DNA from: CABMKH01 sp040797625
GTDB lineage: Bacteria; Bacillota; Clostridia; Tissierellales; Tissierellaceae
Assembly: GCA_052067355.1 (NCBI GenBank)
Contig: JBQHQH010000028.1
Span: forward strand, 1 to 36,148
Length of the DNA stretch: 36,148 nt
Reading direction: 5' to 3'
The notes under the pieces are model-generated. The model was given only the letters and a program-made list of their open reading frames with translations. It was not told the DNA's origin and did no database searches. Position numbers and translations under genes: made by a program. Numbering within the stretch: the stretch's first letter is position 1; every line of letters begins with the position of its first letter. Of the stretch, positions 23,735 to 33,200 are shown one piece after another.

Positions 23735-25531
23735 TTGAAAAAAAGACTTATTATTTTAATTATAATTCTGCTATCTATTTTAATTCCTGTTAATATTTTT
23801 GCCAGTGATAATTTAAAAATCCCTAGCTGGACTATAGATTCTACTCTTTTAGAAAATGGAAATTTATCTATAGTTGAAGATATTATCTTTAATTTCGAAG
23901 GAACCTTCAATGGAGCGTATAGAAATATCATTCTTGATAGTACTGATGGTATAGAAAATCTCAATATATCTGAAATTGTCTCTGGCAGGGAAATAGAATA
24001 TATTTTAGACCCAAAAGCTAAAAAGGGAAATACCAATGTATATAATATGGAATTAAATAATAACTCTGCGAATATCATGATTTTTTCACCATCTAAAAAT
24101 GAAGACAAAACCTTCAGATTTCGATACACTATTAGCAATGTAGCCACAAGACATAAAGATATTGGAGAGTTCTATTATAAATTTTTAGGCGAACAAAACA
24201 AAACCCCTATTGACTATTTTTCAGCAACTATAAACTTACCTAGATTTGAAAAAGATAAAATCAAAATATTTGCCCATGGCCCTTCAAATGGGAAAATTGA
24301 ATTTTTAGGGGATAATTTAATAAAATTAAACATTACAAATGTTTCTCCTAACAAATTTATTGAAGCTAGGATTTTATTTCCCTTAGATTATATACCTAAT
24401 AGCACCAATATAGGATCAAATACAATGAATAACATTATAGATGAAGAAATTTCTTATAATGAACAAGTTTTAGAAGATGCTGTAAGAAAGGAAAAACTTA
24501 GAAATACACTTAATAACATCTCTATATGGGTTACTGCATTAAGTGTTTTTATAATAGGATTTATATTCAATAAGTTTAGAAGAGACCCAAGTATCTATGA
24601 AAATATGGATAGTATTTATCCAAGAGATATTACTCCAGCAGAACTTAGTCTTTTTATGAATCAGGTTGTAAATTCTAGAGCTATACTAGCTACTCTATTC
24701 GACCTTTCAAGAAGGGGATATATAACTATTGATGAAGCAGAACTAAAAACTTCAGATAGAAAAAGAAGTAGCCCTGAAAGAGAATTTGTATTTTTTAAAA
24801 CAGGAAAAGATACAGATGGATTATTAAATCATGAAAGTTTTTTGATGAATTGGCTATTTAATGATATTGGTGATAACATAAAAGTAAGCACGTGGGATAT
24901 TAATATGGAAAGAAAAAGATCTAATATGGAGTTTAATAAATCACAATCTACTTGGATCAAAGAAGTACAAAAACAATTGGCATTAAGAAACTACTATGAT
25001 CCTATAGGAAAAAAGTTCGGAATATTTCTTATGATCTTTGATTTGCCAATATTCATCTTAGGAATATTAGCAATAGCTAATAATGCCATGTACGGAATCA
25101 GTTTATTTATTTTGAGTATCATATTGTTCACATATGGAGTCTTCTTATTTGCTAGGAAATCTAATGAAGGACAAATTCAGTATGATTTATGGAAGGATTT
25201 TAAAAAGAATTTTATAGACTTTGAGCAAAACCATATTTATATTCCAAAAGATCTTACCTTGATATATGCCATTACTCTAGGACTTCCCATGGAAGAACTA
25301 AGTGACTATAGGCAATCTATTGGCTTAAACTATTATCCCATGTATTGGGGGTATTGGTATTTTTTAACCAACAAGAGAGGTGGCTCTTTATTTGAAGATA
25401 GATTAACTCACAGTTTTTACGGTTATGCTAGTGGAACTTCAACTTCTAATTCTACTTCCTTTGGTGGCGGTGGTGGATTTAGTGGCGGAGGCGGAGGGGG
25501 CGCTGGTGGAGGCGGTGCTGGCGGATTTTAA
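23735..25531 (+). CDS. DUF2207 domain membrane protein with glycine-rich C-terminus
   Basis: A 598-residue exported membrane protein of unknown function. A signal peptide (about 1-23) leads to an extracytoplasmic DUF2207 domain (about 25-235) of beta-rich character. One membrane helix (about 257-277) comes next, then a cytosolic region that includes PAELSLFMNQVVNSRAILATLFDLSRRGYI, resembling a winged helix, as in the family. A pair of helices (about 430-472) and a tail almost entirely of glycine, serine, alanine and phenylalanine complete it. The Gly-rich end (last about 25 residues) is typical of DUF2207 proteins and locally raises GC content. The start is TTG with AGGAGG 7 bases before it. 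A hairpin just after the stop ends the gene. Confidence 0.88.
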   Translation: MKKRLIILIIILLSILIPVNIFASDNLKIPSWTIDSTLLENGNLSIVEDIIFNFEGTFNGAYRNIILDSTDGIENLNISEIVSGREIEYILDPKAKKGNTNVYNMELNNNSANIMIFSPSKNEDKTFRFRYTISNVATRHKDIGEFYYKFLGEQNKTPIDYFSATINLPRFEKDKIKIFAHGPSNGKIEFLGDNLIKLNITNVSPNKFIEARILFPLDYIPNSTNIGSNTMNNIIDEEISYNEQVLEDAVRKEKLRNTLNNISIWVTALSVFIIGFIFNKFRRDPSIYENMDSIYPRDITPAELSLFMNQVVNSRAILATLFDLSRRGYITIDEAELKTSDRKRSSPEREFVFFKTGKDTDGLLNHESFLMNWLFNDIGDNIKVSTWDINMERKRSNMEFNKSQSTWIKEVQKQLALRNYYDPIGKKFGIFLMIFDLPIFILGILAIANNAMYGISLFILSIILFTYGVFLFARKSNEGQIQYDLWKDFKKNFIDFEQNHIYIPKDLTLIYAITLGLPMEELSDYRQSIGLNYYPMYWGYWYFLTNKRGGSLFEDRLTHSFYGYASGTSTSNSTSFGGGGGFSGGGGGGAGGGGAGGF

Positions 25532-25533
25532 AA

Positions 25534-25560
25534 ACAGGATAGGGCTTTGCCCTATCCTGT
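25534..25560. terminator. Bidirectional terminator between DUF2207 gene and fni
   Basis: ACAGGATAGGGC (25534-25545) pairs perfectly with GCCCTATCCTGT (25549-25560) around a TTT loop. It sits between the stop codons of convergent genes. T-tails are short, but the stem is GC-rich enough to be a good terminator. Confidence 0.8.
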
Positions 25561-26577
25561 CTATCCTAATAAATCCTTTAATCTTCCAACAATCTTGTAA
25601 TCCGCAGTCTTTAATTCTTCTATATTTCTCTTTCCCATCAATAACATTATCATTTTAAGCTTATAACTTAAATCCAATAGGTATTCTTTTGCATTATCAT
25701 ATCCTCCATGAAGTAAATATGACAACAGTTCACCACTAATCCCTACTATTTCAGCACCTAATACTAAAGATTTTACAATATCTATACTATTTCTAATTCC
25801 ACCACTAGCTATTAAATTTAGATCTCTAGGTAATTCTTTACATTTAATTAAAGATAGTGCCGTAGGAATACCCCAAGGGTACAATTCTGTTAGATCTATG
25901 CTCCTATTTCTTAAATTTTCTATCTCAATAAAATTCGTACCACCATGACCTGATACATCAACATATCTGACCCCTACAGAATATAACTTTTCAGCTACAT
26001 CTTTGGATATCCCAAACCCTACTTCTTTCACAATTACAGGCTTGTCTATATTCTTTACTATATTTTCAATATTCTCTAGTACACCTGTAAAATCTCTGTC
26101 TCCCTCTTCCATTGCCAACTCTTGAGCTACATTGAGATGAATCTGCATTGCATCTCCTTGAATAACATCTAAAGCGCATTTTACATCTTCCAAGGTAGCA
26201 TGTCCTCCTAGGTTAGCTATGACTACGCCATCTTGTCCTATATTTTCCCTTACAATTCCAAAGGAATCCCTACATCCCTCATCTTCACATAATATTATAG
26301 TTTCAGAACCTACTGCCATAGGTATATTGAATTCCTTTGCCAATAGAGATAGATCTGCATTTATCTCTGCTGCAAAATCTGTTCCCCCAGTCATAGCATT
26401 TATAATGATAGGATAATCTATTGTCTTTCCTAAAAATTTTGTACTGGTGTCAATGTCAGAAAAATTCAGTTCTGGTAGTGCATTATGTTCCAAAAACACA
26501 TCTTCTAATAGGGTATTCCCTTTAAACGTAGTCTTTAAATAATTTTCTACATGCTCCCTTTTTCTTCTCTTTCTCAT
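25561..26577 (-). CDS. fni: Type 2 isopentenyl-diphosphate delta-isomerase (FMN-dependent)
   Basis: A 338-residue FMN- and NADPH-dependent enzyme that interconverts isopentenyl and dimethylallyl diphosphate in isoprenoid synthesis. Recognisable parts are RKREHVENYL at the N-terminus (substrate binding), PIIINAMTGGT, AVGSETIIL, IHLNVAQELAMEEGDRDF, KEVGFGISKDVAEKL, VSGHGGTNFIEIE and IASGGIRNSIDIVKSLVLGA for phosphate and flavin binding. ATG at 26577 is chosen because AGGAG lies 8 bases before it; the in-frame GTG three codons earlier overlaps that site. It starts 18 bases after the stop of the LCP gene and is probably cotranscribed with it. Confidence 0.94.
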   Translation of the reverse strand: MRKRRKREHVENYLKTTFKGNTLLEDVFLEHNALPELNFSDIDTSTKFLGKTIDYPIIINAMTGGTDFAAEINADLSLLAKEFNIPMAVGSETIILCEDEGCRDSFGIVRENIGQDGVVIANLGGHATLEDVKCALDVIQGDAMQIHLNVAQELAMEEGDRDFTGVLENIENIVKNIDKPVIVKEVGFGISKDVAEKLYSVGVRYVDVSGHGGTNFIEIENLRNRSIDLTELYPWGIPTALSLIKCKELPRDLNLIASGGIRNSIDIVKSLVLGAEIVGISGELLSYLLHGGYDNAKEYLLDLSYKLKMIMLLMGKRNIEELKTADYKIVGRLKDLLG

Positions 26578-26595
26578 CTGTTTCACTCCTATTTA

Positions 26596-27525
26596 CTAAT
26601 TTAATAAATAGTCTCCAAACATTTCCCTAACCACTTTTTCCGTTTCTTCTCTATCATATATCAAATAATCCAAACCATCGATTCTCTGATTATGTCCTGT
26701 TATAGTACCTTGCTCCATATTCTCTACATCTATTTTCTTTGCAGCCCCTATACCTTTCAGTATAACACTTAATGGTATATTAGTATCTACATATTCAAAA
26801 TAGGTATCCACAATCTTGGGTAACTTTAGGATATTTTTAGGTTTAATAGTCTGTTTTATCAATTCCTTCATAAAATATTGCTGTGCCTTTATTCTACCTA
26901 AATCCCCTTCTTTATACCCAGATCTATATCTTAAAAAATCATGAGCTTCATTTCCATATAAGATCTGTAATCCTGGATTTAGATTTATATTAAGAGGCGG
27001 ATCTGCAGTTGGATCTCTATATCTCATTCTTTGAGGTACATCTATCTCTACTCCTCCTATAGCATCTACTATTCCTTTAACAGCCTTATAGTCTACCTTT
27101 ACATAATAATCTAAATCAATGCCTAAAAAATCTCTAACTGTAGCCAAAGTCAAGCTTGTCCCACCATATGCATGGGCGTGATTTAATTTATCTTCCTTAC
27201 CTCTTACCAGTACTCTCGTATCCCTAGGAAGTGACAAAAGACTTATCTTACCAGTCTCAAAGTTTACTTTCATCAGCATCATAGTATCTGTACGAGTTCC
27301 CTTGGACTTTTTCACATCTTTAGCATCTACACCCATCATTAAAAACAAGATTTCATTTTCTACCTTAGCTTCTATTTCATTATCATCTCCAAGATTTTCA
27401 TAATCTTCTCCATCATTAGGAGCTGCTATAGTATTTTTATCTAAAAATTTTCCCCACAGTGTGGAATAAAGAAATGTAAAAATACCCAAAGATAAAACAA
27501 ATGTTATAAAAAATCTTTTTTTCAT
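26596..27525 (-). CDS. LytR-CpsA-Psr (LCP) family cell-wall glycopolymer ligase
   Basis: A 309-residue protein with a short cytosolic start, one membrane anchor (about 4-23) and an extracellular LCP domain (about 55-280). Diagnostic segments are LMMGVDAK, KGTRTDTMMLMKVN, LLSLPRDTRVLV, KLNHAHAYGG, VDAIGGVEIDVP and LRYRSGYKEGDLGRIKAQQ, including the conserved arginines and aspartates that hold the lipid pyrophosphate. LCP enzymes attach teichoic acids or capsular polymers to peptidoglycan. GAGGTG lies before the ATG. A leader of about 150 bases with several complementary segments separates it from a good promoter at 27709-27681. Confidence 0.92.
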   Translation of the reverse strand: MKKRFFITFVLSLGIFTFLYSTLWGKFLDKNTIAAPNDGEDYENLGDDNEIEAKVENEILFLMMGVDAKDVKKSKGTRTDTMMLMKVNFETGKISLLSLPRDTRVLVRGKEDKLNHAHAYGGTSLTLATVRDFLGIDLDYYVKVDYKAVKGIVDAIGGVEIDVPQRMRYRDPTADPPLNINLNPGLQILYGNEAHDFLRYRSGYKEGDLGRIKAQQYFMKELIKQTIKPKNILKLPKIVDTYFEYVDTNIPLSVILKGIGAAKKIDVENMEQGTITGHNQRIDGLDYLIYDREETEKVVREMFGDYLLN

Positions 27526-27542
27526 TATTACACCTCATGTCT

Positions 27543-27658
27543 AATAGAAAAGCCCCTATTTCATCTTAAACTTTAAGGAAGCTTTTCTTGAAACTCATTG
27601 ACGAAAAGTCCTTTATCTGAGATTTCTCAAGTAGAACTAAAGTAGAACTTTTCTATTC
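27543..27658 (-). other. Structured 5' leader of the LCP gene, possible cis-regulatory RNA
   Basis: On the minus-strand RNA, AATAGAAAAG (27658-27649) can pair with CUUUUCUAUU (27552-27543) and close a region of about 96 bases. Inside, UGAG/CUCA (27630-27627 with 27622-27619) forms a small hairpin. AAGGA-CUUUUC (27614-27604) pairs with GAAAAG-CU-UCCUU (27587-27575) with a two-base bulge. The closing arms and the internal CUUUUC/GAAAAG arms are interchangeable, so two mutually exclusive folds are possible. A 10-base direct repeat AAGTAGAACT (27630-27639 and 27641-27650) is also present. No known riboswitch core was recognised. Confidence 0.4.
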
Positions 27659-27680
27659 GTTATAAGAAACTACTATTTAA

Positions 27681-27709
27681 ATAATACTACATTAAAGGAT
27701 TAATTACAA
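27681..27709 (-). promoter_or_regulatory. Promoter of the LCP-fni unit
   Basis: On the minus strand TTGTAA (27709-27704), 17 bases, then TATTAT (27686-27681). The -35 box lies inside a perfect palindrome, TTAATTACAATTAAAA (27700-27715) and TTTTAATTGTAATTAA (27720-27735), which could be an operator or an extra terminator for the gene upstream. Confidence 0.55.
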
Positions 27710-27754
27710 TTAAAAATTGTTTTAATTGTAATTAAAAGGGGTATAATGTTGAAA

Positions 27755-27801
27755 AACAAAATAATTTCCATATAGATAATCTATATGGAAATTATTTTGT
27801 T
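27755..27801 (-). terminator. Terminator of the DUF438 gene
   Basis: A perfect 21-bp stem (27755-27775 with 27781-27801) around the loop ATAAT is followed on the minus strand by TTTTTC. The stem includes the stop codon at 27800-27802. A second palindrome (27700-27735) follows downstream. Confidence 0.85.
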
Positions 27802-29014
27802 AATCACTTAAAAGTCTCTTTTCACCAACTAATTCTCTTAAGGGGGCTATATTTTGAACATACTCGAGTGTCCCTAAATACTCCCCATCTTTGTTTCTTA
27901 CTGCAAAAAAACGTATCAAAACAAACATATCTTTCATTTGAATCCAAAAATCTTCAGAATCCTTTTTCCCAGTCTTAAAATCATCTAAAATCTTTTCTAC
28001 TATATGAACTGAGGTATGAGGATGACAATTTTCTACAGAACGTCCTATTACGGCTTTTGTCCTTGCAAATATCCTATGTTCACCCTTAGTAAAAAACTTT
28101 ACTGTATTATTTTTATCTACAAAAGACAATTCCCCAGGTAGTACTTCCATAATGGCATTTAATTCTTCTGCATTTAAAACGCCTGTATCAAATTTTACAT
28201 ATCCTCCCTTAACCATTCCCTGTTCTTCTTCTCTCTGCTCTACATTTACACGCTGCAATTTCCATTCTGTTTCAGGGGATATAAGTGCAAATCCTATTTC
28301 ATCTGATTCTTCATATATTTCTATCCACTCATCTTCTACTAAAGTTTCTAAACTCATGGGAAATAGTATACTTTCTTCTTTAAATATCATTTCCTTTATT
28401 TGATCTATTACATTTTCTACCTTTTCTACTAATTCACCTCTGTTCCCAACATAATTAACAAGATCTAACTTTATTTCCTTTATCTTCTGTCTAATTTCAT
28501 CATCTACTCCCCACATTACTTTAGGTGGTGCTGTAACTCCATATTTCTCAAGATATGGGAATATCAAGTTTTCTTTTCTACTATAGTGTTTATCTATATC
28601 CCACAAGAGATTGATATCCTCTATTAATAATGATACATTTTCTTTAGAGTCTTCTTTTCTAAACTTCTCTAATTTAGGTACTATAGACTTATCTATCAAC
28701 TTTATAATAGCTTCATTTTCCTTCTTCATAGTATATATAGGATGCCCCGGTACTTGTTCTGGATGGTGTATCTCATCTAACGTTCCTTTAAACACTGCAG
28801 CATGAACATCACATAGATTTTGGATTTCTTCAATAGGTAGCCCCTCTTTAACAAGTTGAACTTCCATTTCTGATATTTCCCTAGGAGAAACTCCCTCTAT
28901 TACATTAGCAAATTTAGATTTAACTTCTTCTACAGTCTTCCCAGCATGTAATTCTCTTATTACTTCCTTCAGTTTTTCCTGTCTATATTCCCTATTATTG
29001 ATTAACTCGCTCAC
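27800..29014 (-). CDS. DUF438 / hemerythrin / PAS domain protein
   Basis: A 404-residue soluble protein in three parts. An N-terminal DUF438 helical domain (about 10-75) contains EVKSKFANVIEGVSPREISEMEVQLVKEG. A hemerythrin-like HHE four-helix domain (about 85-235) has candidate iron ligands in HHPEQVPGHP, DKHYSRKENLIFPYLEKYG and FKEESILFP. A C-terminal PAS domain (about 285-400) includes the family motif NCHPHTSVHIV. The arrangement is typical of anaerobe proteins thought to sense O2 or NO through a di-iron or haem centre, but no reaction is established. The start is GTG with GGAGG 6 bases upstream. An imperfect inverted repeat (29056-29091) in the upstream region could be an operator or leader hairpin. 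Confidence 0.88.
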   Translation of the reverse strand: MSELINNREYRQEKLKEVIRELHAGKTVEEVKSKFANVIEGVSPREISEMEVQLVKEGLPIEEIQNLCDVHAAVFKGTLDEIHHPEQVPGHPIYTMKKENEAIIKLIDKSIVPKLEKFRKEDSKENVSLLIEDINLLWDIDKHYSRKENLIFPYLEKYGVTAPPKVMWGVDDEIRQKIKEIKLDLVNYVGNRGELVEKVENVIDQIKEMIFKEESILFPMSLETLVEDEWIEIYEESDEIGFALISPETEWKLQRVNVEQREEEQGMVKGGYVKFDTGVLNAEELNAIMEVLPGELSFVDKNNTVKFFTKGEHRIFARTKAVIGRSVENCHPHTSVHIVEKILDDFKTGKKDSEDFWIQMKDMFVLIRFFAVRNKDGEYLGTLEYVQNIAPLRELVGEKRLLSD

Positions 29015-29125
29015 ATTCTCCCTCCTATTATCTTCTATATATCTCTTTACTTATTGACTAATTAATCGATTATGCAAAATAATCAATAGTCCATATATAT
29101 ATTAATACCCATATTACATCTATAT

Positions 29126-29166
29126 AATTTAAATAAAGGAGCAAAATTTGCTCCTTTATTTAAATT
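29126..29166 (-). terminator. Terminator of the lipoprotein gene
   Basis: A 20-bp perfect palindrome (29126-29145 and 29147-29166) with the core GGAGCAAA/TTTGCTCC. It spans the TAA stop (29156-29158) and ends in an AT-rich stretch on the minus strand. Confidence 0.75.
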
Positions 29167-30121
29167 CACTTAGCATCTCCAATGCTTCCTCTATTAAATT
29201 TTCTGCCTGTTTTAATATACTTTCATCTATAATATTTTTATTACCCTTTATACTCTCTATATATTTATATAGTATATGAGAAGATATATAGTTTTCCATA
29301 TGAGATACATCTTCATAGCTATTTAGTACATTAGCATTTATCTTCTTAGTCTTTGTATCTGCTATAGGAGAGTTGTCCACACCCTTTAAGTATACCCTTA
29401 ATTTATTCTCATAATTTAACAGCATTTCATCTCGTCTTTCTCCGATTACATACTTGTTTAGATAGGTCTCTACTTTTATTAGCCTGTTTGCTAACTCATC
29501 ATAACCTATTCTCAATCCCCCATCAATTAGTGGTGGATTATTTGAATCCATTGCTTTTATTCCTAAATATTCCTTCCATTCATCTGTTACATTATTGTTA
29601 TAGCTTTGAATTTTAGCATAGTCTACCATTGGATAAAATTTTCCATCTAAGTTTATCAACTTATACATGCTATCATATAGTTTAGAAACCTCTTCTTTTA
29701 ATTTGTCATCTTTAATATCCTTTATTCTATCTTCTGGATAAAATATCTCATCTCCTGCTATTTTCATCAATTCTGACTTCTTATCCAATTCAAGTATATC
29801 ATCTGTATATTCCTCTATATACTCTTCCATAATTTTTTCGATTTCATCTATCATTATATTTCCTTCTAGTTGTGAAAGTTTATTGATATTTTTATCCACA
29901 AATTCTTTTACTTTAATAGGCTCATTATCACTTTTAACTATATTTGAAAACTCCTCCATAATCTTAGCCTTCTCATCATCTTCTACTTCTTCTATAGGTT
30001 CTTTAGATTGAACAGGCTTATTCTCTAGTTCTTTTTCAATTTGTTTTTTCTTACATCCTGATAGTGACAATATAATTACCATAATCAATATAAAAATAGT
30101 TATATATCTAGATTTTCCCAT
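29156..30121 (-). CDS. Lipoprotein of unknown function
   Basis: A 321-residue protein with a lipoprotein signal: basic start MGKSRY, hydrophobic core and lipobox LSGC with the lipidated Cys23. A short lysine/glutamate-rich linker (about 24-55) is followed by a mainly helical, acidic domain rich in Glu, Asp, Lys and Ile to the end. I recognise no conserved domain or catalytic motif. It should sit on the outer face of the cell membrane. AGAGGGG precedes the ATG. It is downstream of the CoA-activase gene on the same strand, separated by 91 bases. No functional link to its neighbours can be shown. Confidence 0.8.
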   Translation of the reverse strand: MGKSRYITIFILIMVIILSLSGCKKKQIEKELENKPVQSKEPIEEVEDDEKAKIMEEFSNIVKSDNEPIKVKEFVDKNINKLSQLEGNIMIDEIEKIMEEYIEEYTDDILELDKKSELMKIAGDEIFYPEDRIKDIKDDKLKEEVSKLYDSMYKLINLDGKFYPMVDYAKIQSYNNNVTDEWKEYLGIKAMDSNNPPLIDGGLRIGYDELANRLIKVETYLNKYVIGERRDEMLLNYENKLRVYLKGVDNSPIADTKTKKINANVLNSYEDVSHMENYISSHILYKYIESIKGNKNIIDESILKQAENLIEEALEMLSEFK

Positions 30122-30212
30122 GCTACCCCTCTTTTCTTTGGTATTTATTAATTCTTATACCCCTAGATTACCATAGTTAAGATTTTAAAGATTTACAATT
30201 TTATTACAATAT

Positions 30213-33200
30213 CTACTTTGCAAGACTTTTTTCATCTTTTTTATCCTCAACTATACTTTCTTCAGCTTTAGATAACATAAGTTTTAGTCTATTCAATTGA
30301 TTAACTGAACTTGCCCCTGGATCATAGTCTATAGGTATGATATTGGCCTTTGGATAAATATCTCTTATTCCCTTTATCATTCCCTTACCTGTAATATGAT
30401 TAGGAAGACAGCCAAATGGTTGAACGCATACTATGTTTTCAGCTCCAGCTTCTATTAATTCTATCATTTCAGCAGTCAACAGCCACCCCTCTCCTGCTTG
30501 ATTCCCAAGGGAGATAAGCTTTTCAGCCAATTCTCCTAGTTCTTCTATCTTTAAAGGAGATTGGAACCTTTCACTATCTTCTAAGGATTTCTTTACATAT
30601 TTTCGATAATGCTCTATATATGCTATACCTATATCTCCCGCCATCTTAGTTCCATAGCTCTTTCCCAACCTTCTAGCCTTAAAATCAGAATTATATAGAC
30701 AATACAATAGAAAATCTGTCAGATCACTTACAACTACCTCTGCACCTTCTTCTTCCAGTATATCTATGAGATTATTATTGGCCACTGGATGATACTTAAC
30801 CAATATCTCTCCTACTATTCCCACCTTGGGTTTCGCAATATCTAGTATTTCTATCTTATCAAAAGACTTTACAATCTCATTTATATATTTAATAAATCCG
30901 CCTTTATCCATATCCTCTAAAGGAATCATGAGCTTATCAATCCATGTATCTAATAGTAAATTTGTAGATCCCTTTATCTTTTCATATGGCCTTACCCTTA
31001 GAGATACTCTCATAAGCAAGTCTCCTAATAATATTGACATAATAGATCTCTTTATCATGTCGTAGGTAAATGTGAAACCGGGATTTTTTTCTATTCCTTG
31101 AGCACTTATGCTTATTACAGGTATATGGGAAAGTCCGGATTCCCTCAATGCCTTCCTCAAAAATCCAATGTAGTTAGATGCCCTACACATACCTCCTGTT
31201 TGGGATATCAATAAAGATGTATTGTCTAAATCATACTTACCTGATTTCAATGCAGATATAAACTGTCCAATTACCAGTATAGAAGGAAAACATGCATCAT
31301 TATTTACATATTTCAATCCTTCATCTATTGCATCTCCCTTTATATCGTCTAATATTACTAAATTATATCCACATGTATTAAATACCCTTTCCAAGAGTTT
31401 AAACTGAATTGGAGCCATCTGCGGAACCAATATAGTATGGTTTTTCCTATCTTCTTTCGTAAATATTACTCTTTCATTGCGTATTTTTTCTTCTTTAAAT
31501 ACAATGCCTTTAGATTCTTTTTCTTCAATAGCAGCTTTTAAAGATCTCACTCTAATCTTCGCCGCTCCTAGATTACTTACCTCATCAATCTTAAGCTGTG
31601 TATATATCTTTTCCTTGCTGTGAAGTATTTCCTGTACTTGATCTGTAGTTACGGCATCTAGCCCGCATCCAAAAGAATTTAATTGGATTAGTTCTAAATT
31701 TTTACTCTTAGATACATAGTCAGCTGCCCTATATAATCTGGAGTGATATGTCCACTGATCTAGTACTCTTAATGGAACTTCTAATTCTCCTAGATGATCT
31801 ACACTGTCTTCTGTCAATACTGCCATACCCAGAAAATTTATTAGATTTGGAATTCCATGATTAATAGCTGGATCTATATGATATGGTCTTCCACTTAAGA
31901 CTATTCCCCTTAGTCCATTATCCTCCAGATATTTTACCGTTTTTTCTCCTTGAAGTCTTATATCTACTTTATACCTATATATTTCCTTCCAAGCATTATT
32001 GGCAGCTTTCTTTATTTCTGCAGGTTTTATATCAAATATCTTCAATGCTCTATATAATTCTCTTCGTAGACTAAACTTATTATCAAAGGTTATAAATGGA
32101 TTTAAAAATACTATCTCATTCTCCTTTAACTCCTGAATATTATGCTTTATCAATTCAGGATATCCCGCCACTACAGGACAATTTAGATGATTATCAGATT
32201 GTGAATCTTCCTTCTCTTCATAGAATACTGAAGGATAGAATATAAACTTAATTCCCCTATCAATTAAATCCAAGATATGCCCATGAACCATCTTTGCTGG
32301 ATAACAAGCTGTCTCACTTGGTATAGAACCTATACCAGATTCGTATACCTGTCTGCTAGACTCCCTAGATAATTCTACTCTAAATCCTAAATCTGTAAAA
32401 AAGCTATGCCAAAATGGATAATTTTCATACATATTAAGTACTCTTGGAATCCCTACTACTCCTCTAGGAGCCTTCTCCATAGGTAATGACACATAGTTAA
32501 AGGTCCTCTTATATTTATAATCATATAGATTTGGAAGTGTCTTTTCTATCCTATTTATTCCTTCGCCTCTTTCACATCTATTCCCTGTTATATATCTACT
32601 GCCATCAGAAAACTTATTTATAGTCAACAGACAATTATTCCCGCATCTTCCGCATTTACCTTGAGTAGCTTTATAAGAAAATGAATCCAATTCTTCTTTC
32701 CTGAGTATTCTAGAACCTTCACCTGTGCATCTCTCTTTGGCTATTATAGCTGCACCTAATGCTCCCATAAGTCCTGCTATATTAGGCCTTATAGCTTCTC
32801 TACCAGATATCAATTCAAAACTCCTCAATATGGCATCTCCATAGAAAGTCCCACCTTGAACTACTATCTTTTCTCCAAGACTCTTAGGATCTCTAGCCTT
32901 TATCACTTTTTGTATGGCATTTCGTATAACAGAATATGCCAATCCAGCCGCTATATCTCCTATAGATGCCCCTTCTTTTTGTGCTTGTTTCACCATGGAG
33001 TTCATAAATACTGTACATCTAGAACCTAAATCCACAGGATTTTTAGCAAATAATCCTTCTTCTAGAAATTCTCCTACATTCATATTTACAGATTTAGCAA
33101 AAGTCTCAATAAATGACCCACATCCTGAAGAACATGCTTCATTCAATAGTATATCATCTATGACGCCATCTCTTACCTTCATAGATTTCATATCTTGCCC

